NCBI GenBank assembly: GCA_031291275.1
Contig: JARLJJ010000390.1
Coordinates: 1 to 32,357 of the forward strand
From: Formivibrio sp.
GTDB taxonomy: Bacteria; Pseudomonadota; Gammaproteobacteria; Burkholderiales; Chitinibacteraceae
Reading direction: 5' to 3'
Length of the DNA: 32,357 bases
Shown here: positions 1 through 6,515 of the stretch, one piece after another
How the letters are laid out: every line of letters begins with the position of its first letter
How positions within the stretch are numbered: position 1 is the stretch's first letter
Notes under the pieces: model-generated
The model's input: the letters and a program-made list of their open reading frames with translations, nothing else
What the model was told of the DNA's origin: nothing
The model's database searches: none
Position numbers and translations under genes: made by a program

Positions 1-1
1 G

Positions 2-709
2 CTGGCCGTGATCTACACCGAAAGCGGCGAATTCGAAGAATATTTCTTCTTCCGCAATAATCCGAACCTGGTGCTGGTCGATACCGGCATCATCGCCCGC
101 GCCCCGGTGCGTTTCCTCGTCGCCGGCATGGGCGATGCGCTTTCAACCTGGATCGAAGCCCGCGCCTGCGCCAAGTCGTTTGCCAAGAACGCTTCGCACG
201 GCAACAGCACGCTGGCGGCCAACGCCATCGCCAAGCTGTGCTACGAAACCCTGTTCGAGGACTCGCTCAAGGCCAAGGCTGCCTGTGAAGCTGGCGTGGT
301 GACCATGGCGTTGGAGAACATCGTCGAAGCCAACATCCTGCTCTCCGGCCTCGGCTTCGAAAGCTCGGGCCTTGCCGCCTGCCACTCGATCCACAACGGG
401 CTGACCGTGCTGGAAGAAACGCACAAGTTCTTCCACGGCGAAAAGGTCGCCTTCGGCGTCATCGTCCAGCTCGTGCTGGAAAACGCGCCGCAAGAAGAGC
501 TCGAACGCACGATCAAGTACTGCCAGTCCGTCGGCCTGCCGACCTGCCTCGCCGATCTCGGCGTCAAGGAAGTCACCGCCGAGAAGATCATGAAGGTTGC
601 CGTCGGTGCCACCGCCGCAGGCGAAACCATCCACAACATGCCGTTCGAAGTGACCGCGCAGATGGTCTGTGGCGCGATCTTCGCTGCCGACAAGCTGGGA
701 GCCCACTGA
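2..709 (+). CDS. gldA: Glycerol dehydrogenase, 3' part (5' end outside window)
   Basis: NAD-dependent glycerol dehydrogenase of the iron-containing alcohol dehydrogenase family, oxidising glycerol to dihydroxyacetone in the cytoplasm. About 235 residues of the C-terminal side are visible. The reading frame is open to the window edge, so the first GTG (position 8) is not the start. Family signs are the GMGDALSTWIEA stretch (metal-ligand Asp), ACHSIHNGL (first metal-ligand His) and FFHGEKVAFG (second metal-ligand His). These belong to the helical C-terminal domain that binds the catalytic metal, Zn2+ in GldA enzymes. The stop TGA shares its last base with the ATG of dhaK, so translation is probably coupled. 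The dihydroxyacetone made here is the substrate of the next two gene products. The identification is firm; only the N-terminal nucleotide-binding half is unseen. Confidence 0.93.
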   Translation: MAVIYTESGEFEEYFFFRNNPNLVLVDTGIIARAPVRFLVAGMGDALSTWIEARACAKSFAKNASHGNSTLAANAIAKLCYETLFEDSLKAKAACEAGVVTMALENIVEANILLSGLGFESSGLAACHSIHNGLTVLEETHKFFHGEKVAFGVIVQLVLENAPQEELERTIKYCQSVGLPTCLADLGVKEVTAEKIMKVAVGATAAGETIHNMPFEVTAQMVCGAIFAADKLGAH

Positions 710-1713
710 TGAAAAAGATCATCAATACGCCCGAAACGCTCGTGGTCGAGATGTGCGAAGGCATGGTCAAGGCGCATCCTGAGCACCTGGCCTTCAATGC
801 CAAGCACAAAATCATCACGCGCAAGCAGCCGAACAAGCAGAAGGTCAGCCTGATTTCGGGCGGCGGCAGCGGTCATGAGCCGGCGCATGCTGGTTTTGTC
901 GGCAAGGGCATGCTTGATGCTGCGGTGTGCGGCGACGTATTTGCTTCGCCCTCGACCATTCAGGTCTACAACGCGATTCTGCAGACCCAATCCGAGCCGG
1001 GCACGCTGCTGATCGTCAAGAATTACTCCGGCGACTGCATGAACTTCGATGCCGCCGCAGAAATGGCCGAAGAAGACGACGGCATCAAGGTGGCGCGGGT
1101 CTATGTGAATGATGACGTTGCGGTGAAGGACAGTCTCTTCACCGTTGGCCGGCGCGGCGTGGCTGGAACGATCCTCGTGCACAAGATTGCCGGTGCCGCA
1201 GCAGAAGAAGGTCGCGATCTGGCAGGAGTCACCGCCGTGGCCGAAAAAGTGATCGCCAATGTGCGCAGCATGGGCTTTGCCCTGACCTCCTGCACCGTGC
1301 CAGCCAAGGGTTCCCCAACCTTTACGCTGGCAGAAGACGAGATCGAGTTTGGTGTGGGCATTCATGGCGAGCCGGGCATTGCGCGCGAAAAACTGACCAG
1401 TGCAACTGATCTGGCCTACCGCTTGGTCGAAGCCATTGCCACGGATCTGCCTTTCGTCGCCGGCGACGAAGTGGCACTGCTGATCAATGGTTTCGGTGCC
1501 ACGCCGCTGCATGAGCTGTATCTGTTCAATCTGGCGGTCAATCAGGAGCTGGACGCTCGGGCGTTGAAGGTTCATCGCACCATGGTGGGCAACTACATGA
1601 CCTCGATCGACATGGCCGGCGCGTCGGTCACGCTGCTGCGCCTGGATGACGAACTCAAGACATTGCTCGATGCGCCGGCCGATACGCCGGCACTGAAGGT
1701 TAGGTTCTGTTGA
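709..1713 (+). CDS. dhaK: Dihydroxyacetone kinase subunit DhaK
   Basis: Substrate-binding subunit of dihydroxyacetone kinase, which works with DhaL to make dihydroxyacetone phosphate. The N-terminal part carries the GGGSGHEPAHAGF motif. His219, within FGVGIHGEPG, corresponds to the family histidine that binds the substrate covalently as a hemiaminal. The product is 334 residues, close to short DhaK proteins (about 330) and shorter than the E. coli protein (about 356). The last three codons (Arg-Phe-Cys) and the TGA stop lie inside the left terminal repeat of the MITE-like element at 1702-1968, so the natural C-terminus was Pro-Ala-Leu-Lys-Val or a little longer. All catalytic parts are upstream, so the protein is probably functional. 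It overlaps gldA by one base and is separated from dhaL by the element. Confidence 0.95.
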   Translation: MKKIINTPETLVVEMCEGMVKAHPEHLAFNAKHKIITRKQPNKQKVSLISGGGSGHEPAHAGFVGKGMLDAAVCGDVFASPSTIQVYNAILQTQSEPGTLLIVKNYSGDCMNFDAAAEMAEEDDGIKVARVYVNDDVAVKDSLFTVGRRGVAGTILVHKIAGAAAEEGRDLAGVTAVAEKVIANVRSMGFALTSCTVPAKGSPTFTLAEDEIEFGVGIHGEPGIAREKLTSATDLAYRLVEAIATDLPFVAGDEVALLINGFGATPLHELYLFNLAVNQELDARALKVHRTMVGNYMTSIDMAGASVTLLRLDDELKTLLDAPADTPALKVRFC

Positions 1714-1731
1714 CGCTAGATTAATTTTTAC

Positions 1732-1831
1732 GCGGATGGGTATTTTGTTCCAGGACAAGGCATTTGACGCGCCGTGGTACGAGTACCACAAGCGGCGAAT
1801 AACGCAGTCATGGGACAAAAGACCCATCCGC
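1732..1831. repeat. Left internal hairpin of the MITE-like element
   Basis: Arms 1732-1752 and 1811-1831 are inverted repeats matching at 19 of 21 positions. At the exact centre lies a perfect palindrome with 7-bp arms GTGGTAC and GTACCAC (1774-1780 and 1783-1789) around a GA dinucleotide. The unit can fold as a long hairpin in RNA from either strand or as a cruciform in DNA. Confidence 0.75.
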
Positions 1832-1838
1832 CCGGAGG

Positions 1839-1938
1839 GCAAGCCCGCCATTCTTGCCGAATGCTTTGTCGCCAATGCTCGCAAGACTCCAGTCTTGCTT
1901 TCGCTTGGCTTCGCGCCTCGTCAAGTTGGCGGGCTTGC
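1839..1938. repeat. Right internal hairpin of the MITE-like element
   Basis: Perfect 12-bp arms at 1839-1850 (GCAAGCCCGCCA) and 1927-1938 enclose a central perfect palindrome with 8-bp arms (GCAAGACT and AGTCTTGC, 1881-1888 and 1891-1898). The unit is 100 bp long, the same as the left hairpin, but its sequence is unrelated. Seven bases separate the two hairpins and eight bases separate each from its terminal repeat. Confidence 0.72.
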
Positions 1939-1980
1939 GTAATAACTAATCTAGTGTCAACAGAACCTTAAGGAACAAGC

Positions 1981-2607
1981 ATGGAAATCATTAGCAAAGA
2001 ACAGGTCATGCACACGGTGGCAGCCATGTGCGACATCATCATCGAGAACGAAGTGCCGTTCTGCGAACTCGATTCGGTTGCCGGCGACGGCGATTTCGGC
2101 ATGTCGCTGGCCAAGGGCTTCAAGCAGATCCAGGCGCAATGGGCCGAGCTGGAAACCGGCGATATCGGCGCTTTCCTGAAATCCTGCGGCATGGTTATCA
2201 CCGAGCACTGCGGTGGCGCTTCCGGGCCGATCTGGGGCTCGGCCTTCCGCGGCATGGGCAAGAGCGCACAAGACAAAGCCACGCTGAGCCTCGTTGAACT
2301 GGGCGAGATGTTGCAGGCTGCGGTCGATGCCATCCAGAAACGCGGTGGTGCCCAACTTGGCGACAAGACCTTGCTCGACGCGCTGATCCCGGCGGTCGAA
2401 GCGCTTAAAGCCGGTGGTGCGCAAGGTCTGCCGCTGCTCGCGGCACTGAACAATGCGGCGCAGGCCGCAGTGGCTGGAGCAGAAAGCACCAAACTGATCG
2501 TTGCCTCCAAGGGGCGGGCCAGTTACGTGGGCGAGCGCAGCATCAATTCCCCCGATGCGGGCGCGACGGCCATTGGCGTGATTGCTACCCAGTTGCTGGC
2601 GAACTGA
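1981..2607 (+). CDS. dhaL: Dihydroxyacetone kinase subunit DhaL
   Basis: Nucleotide-binding subunit of dihydroxyacetone kinase; it passes phosphate to dihydroxyacetone held on DhaK. The 208 residues match the usual length (about 210). The helical-barrel metal site is visible as Asp31 in ELDSVAGDGDFG with Asp36 and Asp38; these three aspartates hold the Mg2+ ions of the bound nucleotide. The ATG follows a good ribosome site (AAGGA, 1970-1974) placed just outside the MITE-like element, so translation does not depend on dhaK. In PTS-type systems DhaL keeps bound ADP and is re-phosphorylated by DhaM. No dhaM gene is present in this window, so the phosphoryl donor is either encoded elsewhere or is ATP directly. 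Confidence 0.95.
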   Translation: MEIISKEQVMHTVAAMCDIIIENEVPFCELDSVAGDGDFGMSLAKGFKQIQAQWAELETGDIGAFLKSCGMVITEHCGGASGPIWGSAFRGMGKSAQDKATLSLVELGEMLQAAVDAIQKRGGAQLGDKTLLDALIPAVEALKAGGAQGLPLLAALNNAAQAAVAGAESTKLIVASKGRASYVGERSINSPDAGATAIGVIATQLLAN

Positions 2608-2615
2608 TCTTTTGG

Positions 2616-2645
2616 CCTGCTCACGCAATCCGTTGCGTGAGCAGG
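2616..2645 (+). other. Intercistronic hairpin between dhaL and tpiA
   Basis: A perfect 13-bp stem (CCTGCTCACGCAA, 2616-2628, with its complement 2633-2645) closed by TCCG, a UNCG-type tetraloop in RNA. No T-run follows on either strand, so it is unlikely to be a simple intrinsic terminator. It more likely protects or processes the message, or causes partial termination between dhaL and tpiA. Confidence 0.6.
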
Positions 2646-2709
2646 AACCTTGTCCGTGATGCCGGCCACGATATGGGATGAGCCGGACTTTATTTGTTCA
2701 GGAGCGGTA

Positions 2710-3474
2710 ATGGAACAGGCGACGAAATGGGTAATCGGCAACTGGAAAATGCATGGCACGCTGGCCGCCAATTATGAGTTGATTGCGAATATCCGTGCCC
2801 TTATCCCCACGCTGGACGATCGGGTGGGCATGGCAGTTTGTCCGCCATTTCCTTACCTTGTTCAGGTTGCTGGTTTGCTGGAGGGGTCCGGCATTGCACT
2901 GGGGGCGCAAAATTTGTCGGCCAATGTTCGCGGCGCCTATACCGGTGACGTGGCGGGCGCGATGTTGAGGGAGTGCAGTGCGCAGCTCGTATTGATCGGG
3001 CATTCGGAATGCCGGGCCTATCAGCACGAAGACGATGAGCTGATTGCGCGCAAGGTCCGTGCTGCTCTGGATGTCGGGCTGGTCCCGGTCATCTGTGTTG
3101 GCGAAACGCGCGCTGAACGTGAATCGCAACAAACGCAAACCATTCTTGCCCGCCAGTTGGATGCCGTATTCCAACTACTCGATACCGCCGCTGATTCATG
3201 CATCATTGCCTATGAACCACGCTGGGCTATCGGCACCGGCGTATCTGCCACGCCGGAAACCATCGCAGAAGTTCATGGCTTCTTGCGATCCTGCCTGATC
3301 GCCAAAGATGCCAAATTCGCTGCAAGCACGCCCATCCTGTACGGCGGGAGTCTGGCCGCAGGCAACGCCAGGGAAATCGCAGCCATCGACAATGTCGATG
3401 GAGGCTTGATCGGCTCTGCCGCACTGCGGGCGGAAGAATTCGCTACCGTTTACCGCGCATTTCTAGGCGTTTGA
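2710..3474 (+). CDS. tpiA: Triosephosphate isomerase
   Basis: Interconverts dihydroxyacetone phosphate and glyceraldehyde 3-phosphate in the cytoplasm. The 254-residue TIM barrel shows the catalytic lysine in IGNWKMHG (residues 10-17), the catalytic histidine in IGHSECR, the catalytic glutamate with flexible loop in YEPRWAIGTG, and the phosphate-binding YGGSL near the end. The ATG at 2710 is chosen over an upstream in-frame TTG because GGAG (2701-2704) lies five bases before it and the product then starts like other TpiA proteins. Behind gldA-dhaK-dhaL it completes the route from glycerol to glycolysis. It may be a pathway-dedicated second isomerase, as in the Listeria dha-type operons. Glu in GHSECR (usual GHSERR) and Leu for Val in YGGSV are mild variants. 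Confidence 0.94.
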   Translation: MEQATKWVIGNWKMHGTLAANYELIANIRALIPTLDDRVGMAVCPPFPYLVQVAGLLEGSGIALGAQNLSANVRGAYTGDVAGAMLRECSAQLVLIGHSECRAYQHEDDELIARKVRAALDVGLVPVICVGETRAERESQQTQTILARQLDAVFQLLDTAADSCIIAYEPRWAIGTGVSATPETIAEVHGFLRSCLIAKDAKFAASTPILYGGSLAAGNAREIAAIDNVDGGLIGSAALRAEEFATVYRAFLGV

Positions 3475-3542
3475 AATCGGCATGAGCTCTACCGTGTTGT
3501 GCGGCGGGGATGGACGCGTTTAACTTCCTGCCCGATTAAAGA

Positions 3543-3571
3543 GTGCCTCGAAAAGCATATGTTCGAGGCAC
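3543..3571 (-). terminator. Probable intrinsic terminator of the iclR-family gene
   Basis: A perfect 10-bp stem (GTGCCTCGAA at 3543-3552 with TTCGAGGCAC at 3562-3571) and a 9-base loop. Read on the minus strand it is followed by TCTTTAATC, a T-rich tail. It lies about 50 bases beyond the stop codon of the minus-strand regulator and about 70 bases beyond tpiA, so it could also limit read-through from that side. Confidence 0.6.
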
Positions 3572-3619
3572 CCTGCGGCCAGGTGCAAAGCTTTTTCCGT
3601 GCCGGTTCCTGTGGGATTT

Positions 3620-4453
3620 TCAACGGATAGCCTTATATCCCAGATCATGTGAAATATTCCCGGCAGTCTGACAGACTTGCTCGGCAAGCAGCTCAAACCG
3701 ATCTTTGGCAATATTCAGGATGGTGCCAACGGCGCTAATCGCAGCGATCACTTTTCCTTCGGCATCGACCACCGGCGCGGCAACGCACCGGAGGTTGGCA
3801 ATATCTTCTTCATCGTCAAATGCCCATCCCCGCTTGCGTACTTGCGCCAAATGAGCCCGAAATACTTCCGGGCCGGTAATCGTATTGGTGGTTTTCTTTT
3901 CCCAGATCACCTCTTTCAATTTTTCTTCCAACTCTGCTTCCGGCAACCAAGCCAGTAAGACCTTACCCAAGGACGAACTGTGCAAGGACAATCGCTTGCC
4001 TTCCCAGGTATTGACGCGAATCTCATGACTGCCCTCAACCTTGAGCAGATAAACCGCTTCGCTCCCTTCCATGACCCCAAGATGGCATGTCAGTTGGGTT
4101 TGTTGTGCTAATTGCTTAAGCGAGGGCAGGGCAAACTCACCCAGGCGACGCTGGCTTGCTGCAATGGTTCCCAGTTCAAACAAGCGCAAGCCCAGCACAT
4201 AGCCACGATTGGGCTGTATTTGCAGAGCGCCCAACTGGCAGAGCGTGGTGATCAGGTGGTGGCAACTGCTGTTGGGCATTCCCAATCTGGTTTTGATCGC
4301 GGCGAAGTTCAAGCCAGGCTCTTGCGCGACCAGATCCAGAATCGCGAAACCTTTGGTCAGTGCCGGCGCGACGGATTTCGTTGTGTCCTGCGGGACTGCG
4401 TTGCCGGAAGCGGTGGGTGATTTTTTCGGGGATGCGTTCACATTTATTCTCAA
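3620..4453 (-). CDS. IclR-family transcriptional regulator
   Basis: 277 residues: an N-terminal winged helix-turn-helix (about residues 28-90, with PALTKGFAILDLVAQEPG and the recognition segment NSSCHHLITTLCQLGAL), then the C-terminal IclR ligand domain (LSLHSSSLGKVLLAWLPE and FDDEEDIANLRCVAAPV). Such proteins usually repress or activate sugar-acid or aromatic catabolic genes in response to a small carboxylate. The neighbouring divergent gene encodes a YagE-like aldolase; in E. coli, yagE is likewise controlled by an IclR-family protein (XynR, formerly YagI). I therefore infer that it controls the aldolase and senses a sugar acid or its 2-keto-3-deoxy product. The start is uncertain: TTG at 4453 gives the longest product, but GTG at 4441, preceded by TTGAGAAT, is equally plausible. 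It does not affect the domains. Confidence 0.9.
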   Translation of the reverse strand: MRINVNASPKKSPTASGNAVPQDTTKSVAPALTKGFAILDLVAQEPGLNFAAIKTRLGMPNSSCHHLITTLCQLGALQIQPNRGYVLGLRLFELGTIAASQRRLGEFALPSLKQLAQQTQLTCHLGVMEGSEAVYLLKVEGSHEIRVNTWEGKRLSLHSSSLGKVLLAWLPEAELEEKLKEVIWEKKTTNTITGPEVFRAHLAQVRKRGWAFDDEEDIANLRCVAAPVVDAEGKVIAAISAVGTILNIAKDRFELLAEQVCQTAGNISHDLGYKAIR

Positions 4454-4500
4454 GAAACGTGTTGGTGGGATGCCGGCTTGTCAGCGTTCCGATGCTGAAC

Positions 4501-4525
4501 ATTATAGGGATCGTTTCATGGAAAC
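4501..4525 (-). promoter_or_regulatory. Candidate iclR promoter -10 with overlapping operator
   Basis: On the minus strand TATAAT reads at 4506-4501, about 45 bases before the possible regulator start. Directly upstream of it lies the inverted repeat GTTTC-ATG-GAAAC (4513-4525), which would sit between the -10 and -35 boxes. No good -35 hexamer is seen. A site of this type could serve autoregulation by the IclR protein. Confidence 0.4.
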
Positions 4526-4617
4526 AGGATTTCTGGTGTGGAAGTCGGTTTTAGCCGCATCGCACCTTAGAGACGGCTGCGCTTGCAAGCTGGGCGATTT
4601 ATTTATGCAGCATCACC

Positions 4618-4646
4618 TTGTCATTGCCAAATAGCCTCTTTATACT
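4618..4646 (+). promoter_or_regulatory. Sigma-70 promoter of the YagE-like aldolase gene
   Basis: TTGTCA (4618-4623), a 17-base spacer and TATACT (4641-4646) closely match the vegetative promoter consensus. The expected transcription start is near 4653, about 48 bases before the aldolase ATG. Confidence 0.72.
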
Positions 4647-4657
4647 TTTTCCCATAC

Positions 4658-4682
4658 GGAAACTGTATTCCATACATGGAAT
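4658..4682 (+). promoter_or_regulatory. Phased GGAA/TTCC operator candidate
   Basis: Half-sites GGAA (4658-4661), TTCC (4668-4671) and GGAA (4678-4681) recur at exactly 10-base intervals. Each neighbouring pair is an inverted repeat; the second pair extends to the perfect palindrome ATTCCAT-AC-ATGGAAT (4667-4682). The array begins a few bases after the predicted transcription start, where a bound repressor would block initiation. The IclR-family protein encoded divergently is the obvious candidate; binding is inferred, not shown. Confidence 0.6.
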
Positions 4683-4700
4683 TAATAAAAGGAGATCAGC

Positions 4701-5612
4701 ATGGATATATCTGCATTGCGCGGCGTCATTCCGCCGGTTCCGACGATCCTGAACGAGGACGGCAGCTTTGATCCGCAGGGCATGGGCGTTCTGATCGACC
4801 GTCTGCTGGCAACGGAAGTGAACGGCTTCCTGTTTCTGGGTAGTGCCGGGGAGTTTGCCAATCTGTCGATGGCGGTGCGCAAACAGGTGGCCGAGTTCTG
4901 CGTGGCGCGTGTCGGCGGGCGCCGTCCGGTCATCATCGGCACGGCGGCCTGCGCCACGGATGAAGTGATCGAACTCAGCGAGCATGCCTGCGCCATCGGC
5001 GCGGATGCCGTGATGGTCGTCAATCCCTACTATGCCTTGCTGACGCAGGAGCGCATTTACACGCATTACTGCCGGATCGCCGAGGCCGTCCATTTGCCGG
5101 TGCTGCTGTACAACTTCCCGGCGCTGACCGGACAGGATCTGTCGGTCGAGTTGGTGCTGCGCCTGGCGCAGGATTGCCCCAATATCGTCGGGATCAAGGA
5201 TACCGTGGACTGCATGAGCCATATCCGCCGCATCATTCTCGAAGTCAAAGGCGTCCGTCCCGATTTCCTGGTGTTCTGCGGTTTCGACGAATACATGCTC
5301 GATACGCTGTTGCTGGGCGGGGACGGCGTGATTCCGGCCACGTCCAATTTCGCACCCGAGATTACCTGCGGCATCTACCGGGCATTCCTGCAAGGCGATC
5401 TTGCCGCTGTGCAGGTATTGCTGCGCCGACTGGCCGCGTTGTCCAAGATCTATTCGACCGATACGCCTTTTTCCGGTCTGATCAAGGAAGCGATCCGGCT
5501 GACCGGGTCGGATATCTCCCCCGCCGTCGTGGCGCCGGCCACGGTGCCGGATGCGGCGCTCAAGCAGCGCCTGGTTGAAATCCTGGTCCATTCGAACGTG
5601 CTGGTCGAATAA
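4701..5612 (+). CDS. YagE-like 2-keto-3-deoxy-sugar-acid aldolase (DapA superfamily)
   Basis: A 303-residue class I aldolase of the DHDPS/N-acetylneuraminate lyase superfamily (TIM barrel). GSAGEFANLS is the phosphate/carboxylate-binding loop, LLYNFPALTGQDLS contains the conserved Tyr, and IVGIKDT contains the Schiff-base Lys. The LYNFPALTGQDL and GIKDTVD stretches resemble E. coli YagE and YjhH, which cleave 2-keto-3-deoxy-gluconate or 2-keto-3-deoxy-pentonates to pyruvate and an aldehyde. That makes a role in sugar-acid (for example xylonate or gluconate) breakdown more likely than lysine biosynthesis. The start has a strong ribosome site (AAGGAG, 4689-4694). The gene is single, with its own promoter and an IclR-family neighbour. 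The exact substrate cannot be read from the sequence; no dehydratase or dehydrogenase for the pathway is adjacent. Confidence 0.87.
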   Translation: MDISALRGVIPPVPTILNEDGSFDPQGMGVLIDRLLATEVNGFLFLGSAGEFANLSMAVRKQVAEFCVARVGGRRPVIIGTAACATDEVIELSEHACAIGADAVMVVNPYYALLTQERIYTHYCRIAEAVHLPVLLYNFPALTGQDLSVELVLRLAQDCPNIVGIKDTVDCMSHIRRIILEVKGVRPDFLVFCGFDEYMLDTLLLGGDGVIPATSNFAPEITCGIYRAFLQGDLAAVQVLLRRLAALSKIYSTDTPFSGLIKEAIRLTGSDISPAVVAPATVPDAALKQRLVEILVHSNVLVE

Positions 5613-5718
5613 GATTCGCGCGGCAAAATCGCTGTGTGCCTTGCCCTGAGGCGCGGTGCCGCAGCGTACAGGCTAAGCTGCACGCTGCAAGCGGAGGCTC
5701 TTCCCGGAGCCGATGCCT

Positions 5719-6366
5719 TTACTGGGTCAGGGTCGGAAACTGTTTGCGCAAATTCGCCAGCTTGGGCAGATCGTTGATGACAATATACGGTTGGGTCGGA
5801 TGCAGGGCCAGGTAGTTCTGGTGATACGCTTCGGCAGGATAGAACGCTTGCAGCGGCACCACTTGCGTCACGATCGGCTTGGCAAACGTGTGCGCAGTGC
5901 CAAGTTGCTGGATATAAGCCTGCGCAGTTTTTTGCTGTTCCGCGCTGGTGTAGAAAATCGCCGAGCGGTATTGGCTGCCGACATCCGGACCCTGGCGGTT
6001 CAACTGGGTGGGGTCGTGCGCAACGCTGAAAAACACCTGCAGCAATTGCTGGTAAGAAACCTGCGCCGGGTTGAAACGGATGCGCACGGCTTCGGCGTGT
6101 CCGGTATCGCCCTCGCTGACCTGATCGTAATGCGCCGTACCGGCGCCGCCGCCGGCATAGCCGGATACGACTTCGGTCACGCCCTTGACGTGCTTGAATA
6201 CGGCATCCACGCCCCAGAAACAGCCACCGGCCAGTACGGCCGTTTGCAAAGCGCTGGTCGGGGCGGTCAGCGGGGCCGAGTCCGCCCGGGCCGGCATCCC
6301 GAGAGCCAGTGCCATAGCCGCCAGCGCAGGCAGGATGGCCTTCGTGCTGCTAGAAAAACCGAACAT
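5719..6366 (-). CDS. msrA: Exported peptide-methionine (S)-S-oxide reductase MsrA
   Basis: Reduces the S-epimer of methionine sulfoxide in proteins. The 215-residue product starts with a signal peptide ([29 protein letters not shown]), so it should act in the periplasm, unlike the usual cytosolic MsrA. The catalytic domain shows GGCFWGVD (nucleophilic Cys), [19 protein letters not shown] and YRSAIFY. The ATG at 6366 is preferred over an upstream in-frame start because AGGAGA lies before it and the signal peptide begins there. It is the last of four minus-strand genes after the YedZ1-like cytochrome, the YedY1-like enzyme and the Met-rich peptide. A third partner for Met-sulfoxide repair of that peptide is the natural inference. 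How an exported MsrA is re-reduced is not evident here; no thioredoxin-like gene is nearby. Confidence 0.9.
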   Translation of the reverse strand: MFGFSSSTKAILPALAAMALALGMPARADSAPLTAPTSALQTAVLAGGCFWGVDAVFKHVKGVTEVVSGYAGGGAGTAHYDQVSEGDTGHAEAVRIRFNPAQVSYQQLLQVFFSVAHDPTQLNRQGPDVGSQYRSAIFYTSAEQQKTAQAYIQQLGTAHTFAKPIVTQVVPLQAFYPAEAYHQNYLALHPTQPYIVINDLPKLANLRKQFPTLTQ

Positions 6367-6515
6367 GATGATTCTCTCCTGATGGTTACCCGGATTGTGC
6401 CCGGGCAACGCGCCGCCAGGCACGGGGCCGGCGCGCGCAGCCGAAACGGGCGGAGCCAACAGTGCAAGGCACCCGCGTATCGGATACTGGCTTGCCGGCT
6501 CCCGCGCTGAAGCGC

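Larger units (their letters stand above)
1702..1968. mobile_element. MITE-like non-autonomous element between dhaK and dhaL
   Basis: A 267-bp insertion bounded by 22-bp terminal inverted repeats at 1702-1723 and 1947-1968. They match at 21 of 22 positions and begin AGGTTCTGTTGAC. The trinucleotide TTA occurs at both edges (1700-1702 and 1968-1970). This could be a 3-bp target duplication if the outermost base of each repeat is counted as target. No convincing coding sequence or transposase lies inside; short open frames there only follow the repeat structure. Two internal hairpins of about 100 bp each fill the element. Placement in the middle of an operon, giving dhaK its stop codon, shows it is an insertion. 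The transposase family that moves it is not identifiable from this window. The terminal repeats do not resemble those of the Neisseria Correia element as I recall them. Confidence 0.8.

Noticed and set aside
241..1884. A 547-codon minus-strand open frame across gldA, dhaK and the MITE-like element
   Set aside because: It is antisense to well-recognised genes, has no recognisable domain, and runs into the inserted element, as expected of a frame shadow in GC-rich coding DNA.
1736..1971. Short plus-strand open frames inside the MITE-like element (about 65-68 codons)
   Set aside because: They run through the inverted-repeat arms, resemble no known protein, and have no credible ribosome site.
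5661..5688. Inverted repeat GCAGCGT/ACGCTGC between the aldolase gene and msrA as a bidirectional terminator
   Set aside because: The stem is short (7 bp), the loop is 14 bases and no T-run follows on either strand; too weak to list.
6368..6389. A minus-strand GTAACC just upstream of msrA as another SigF promoter
   Set aside because: No CGAA is found 16 bases downstream; that position holds the msrA start region instead.
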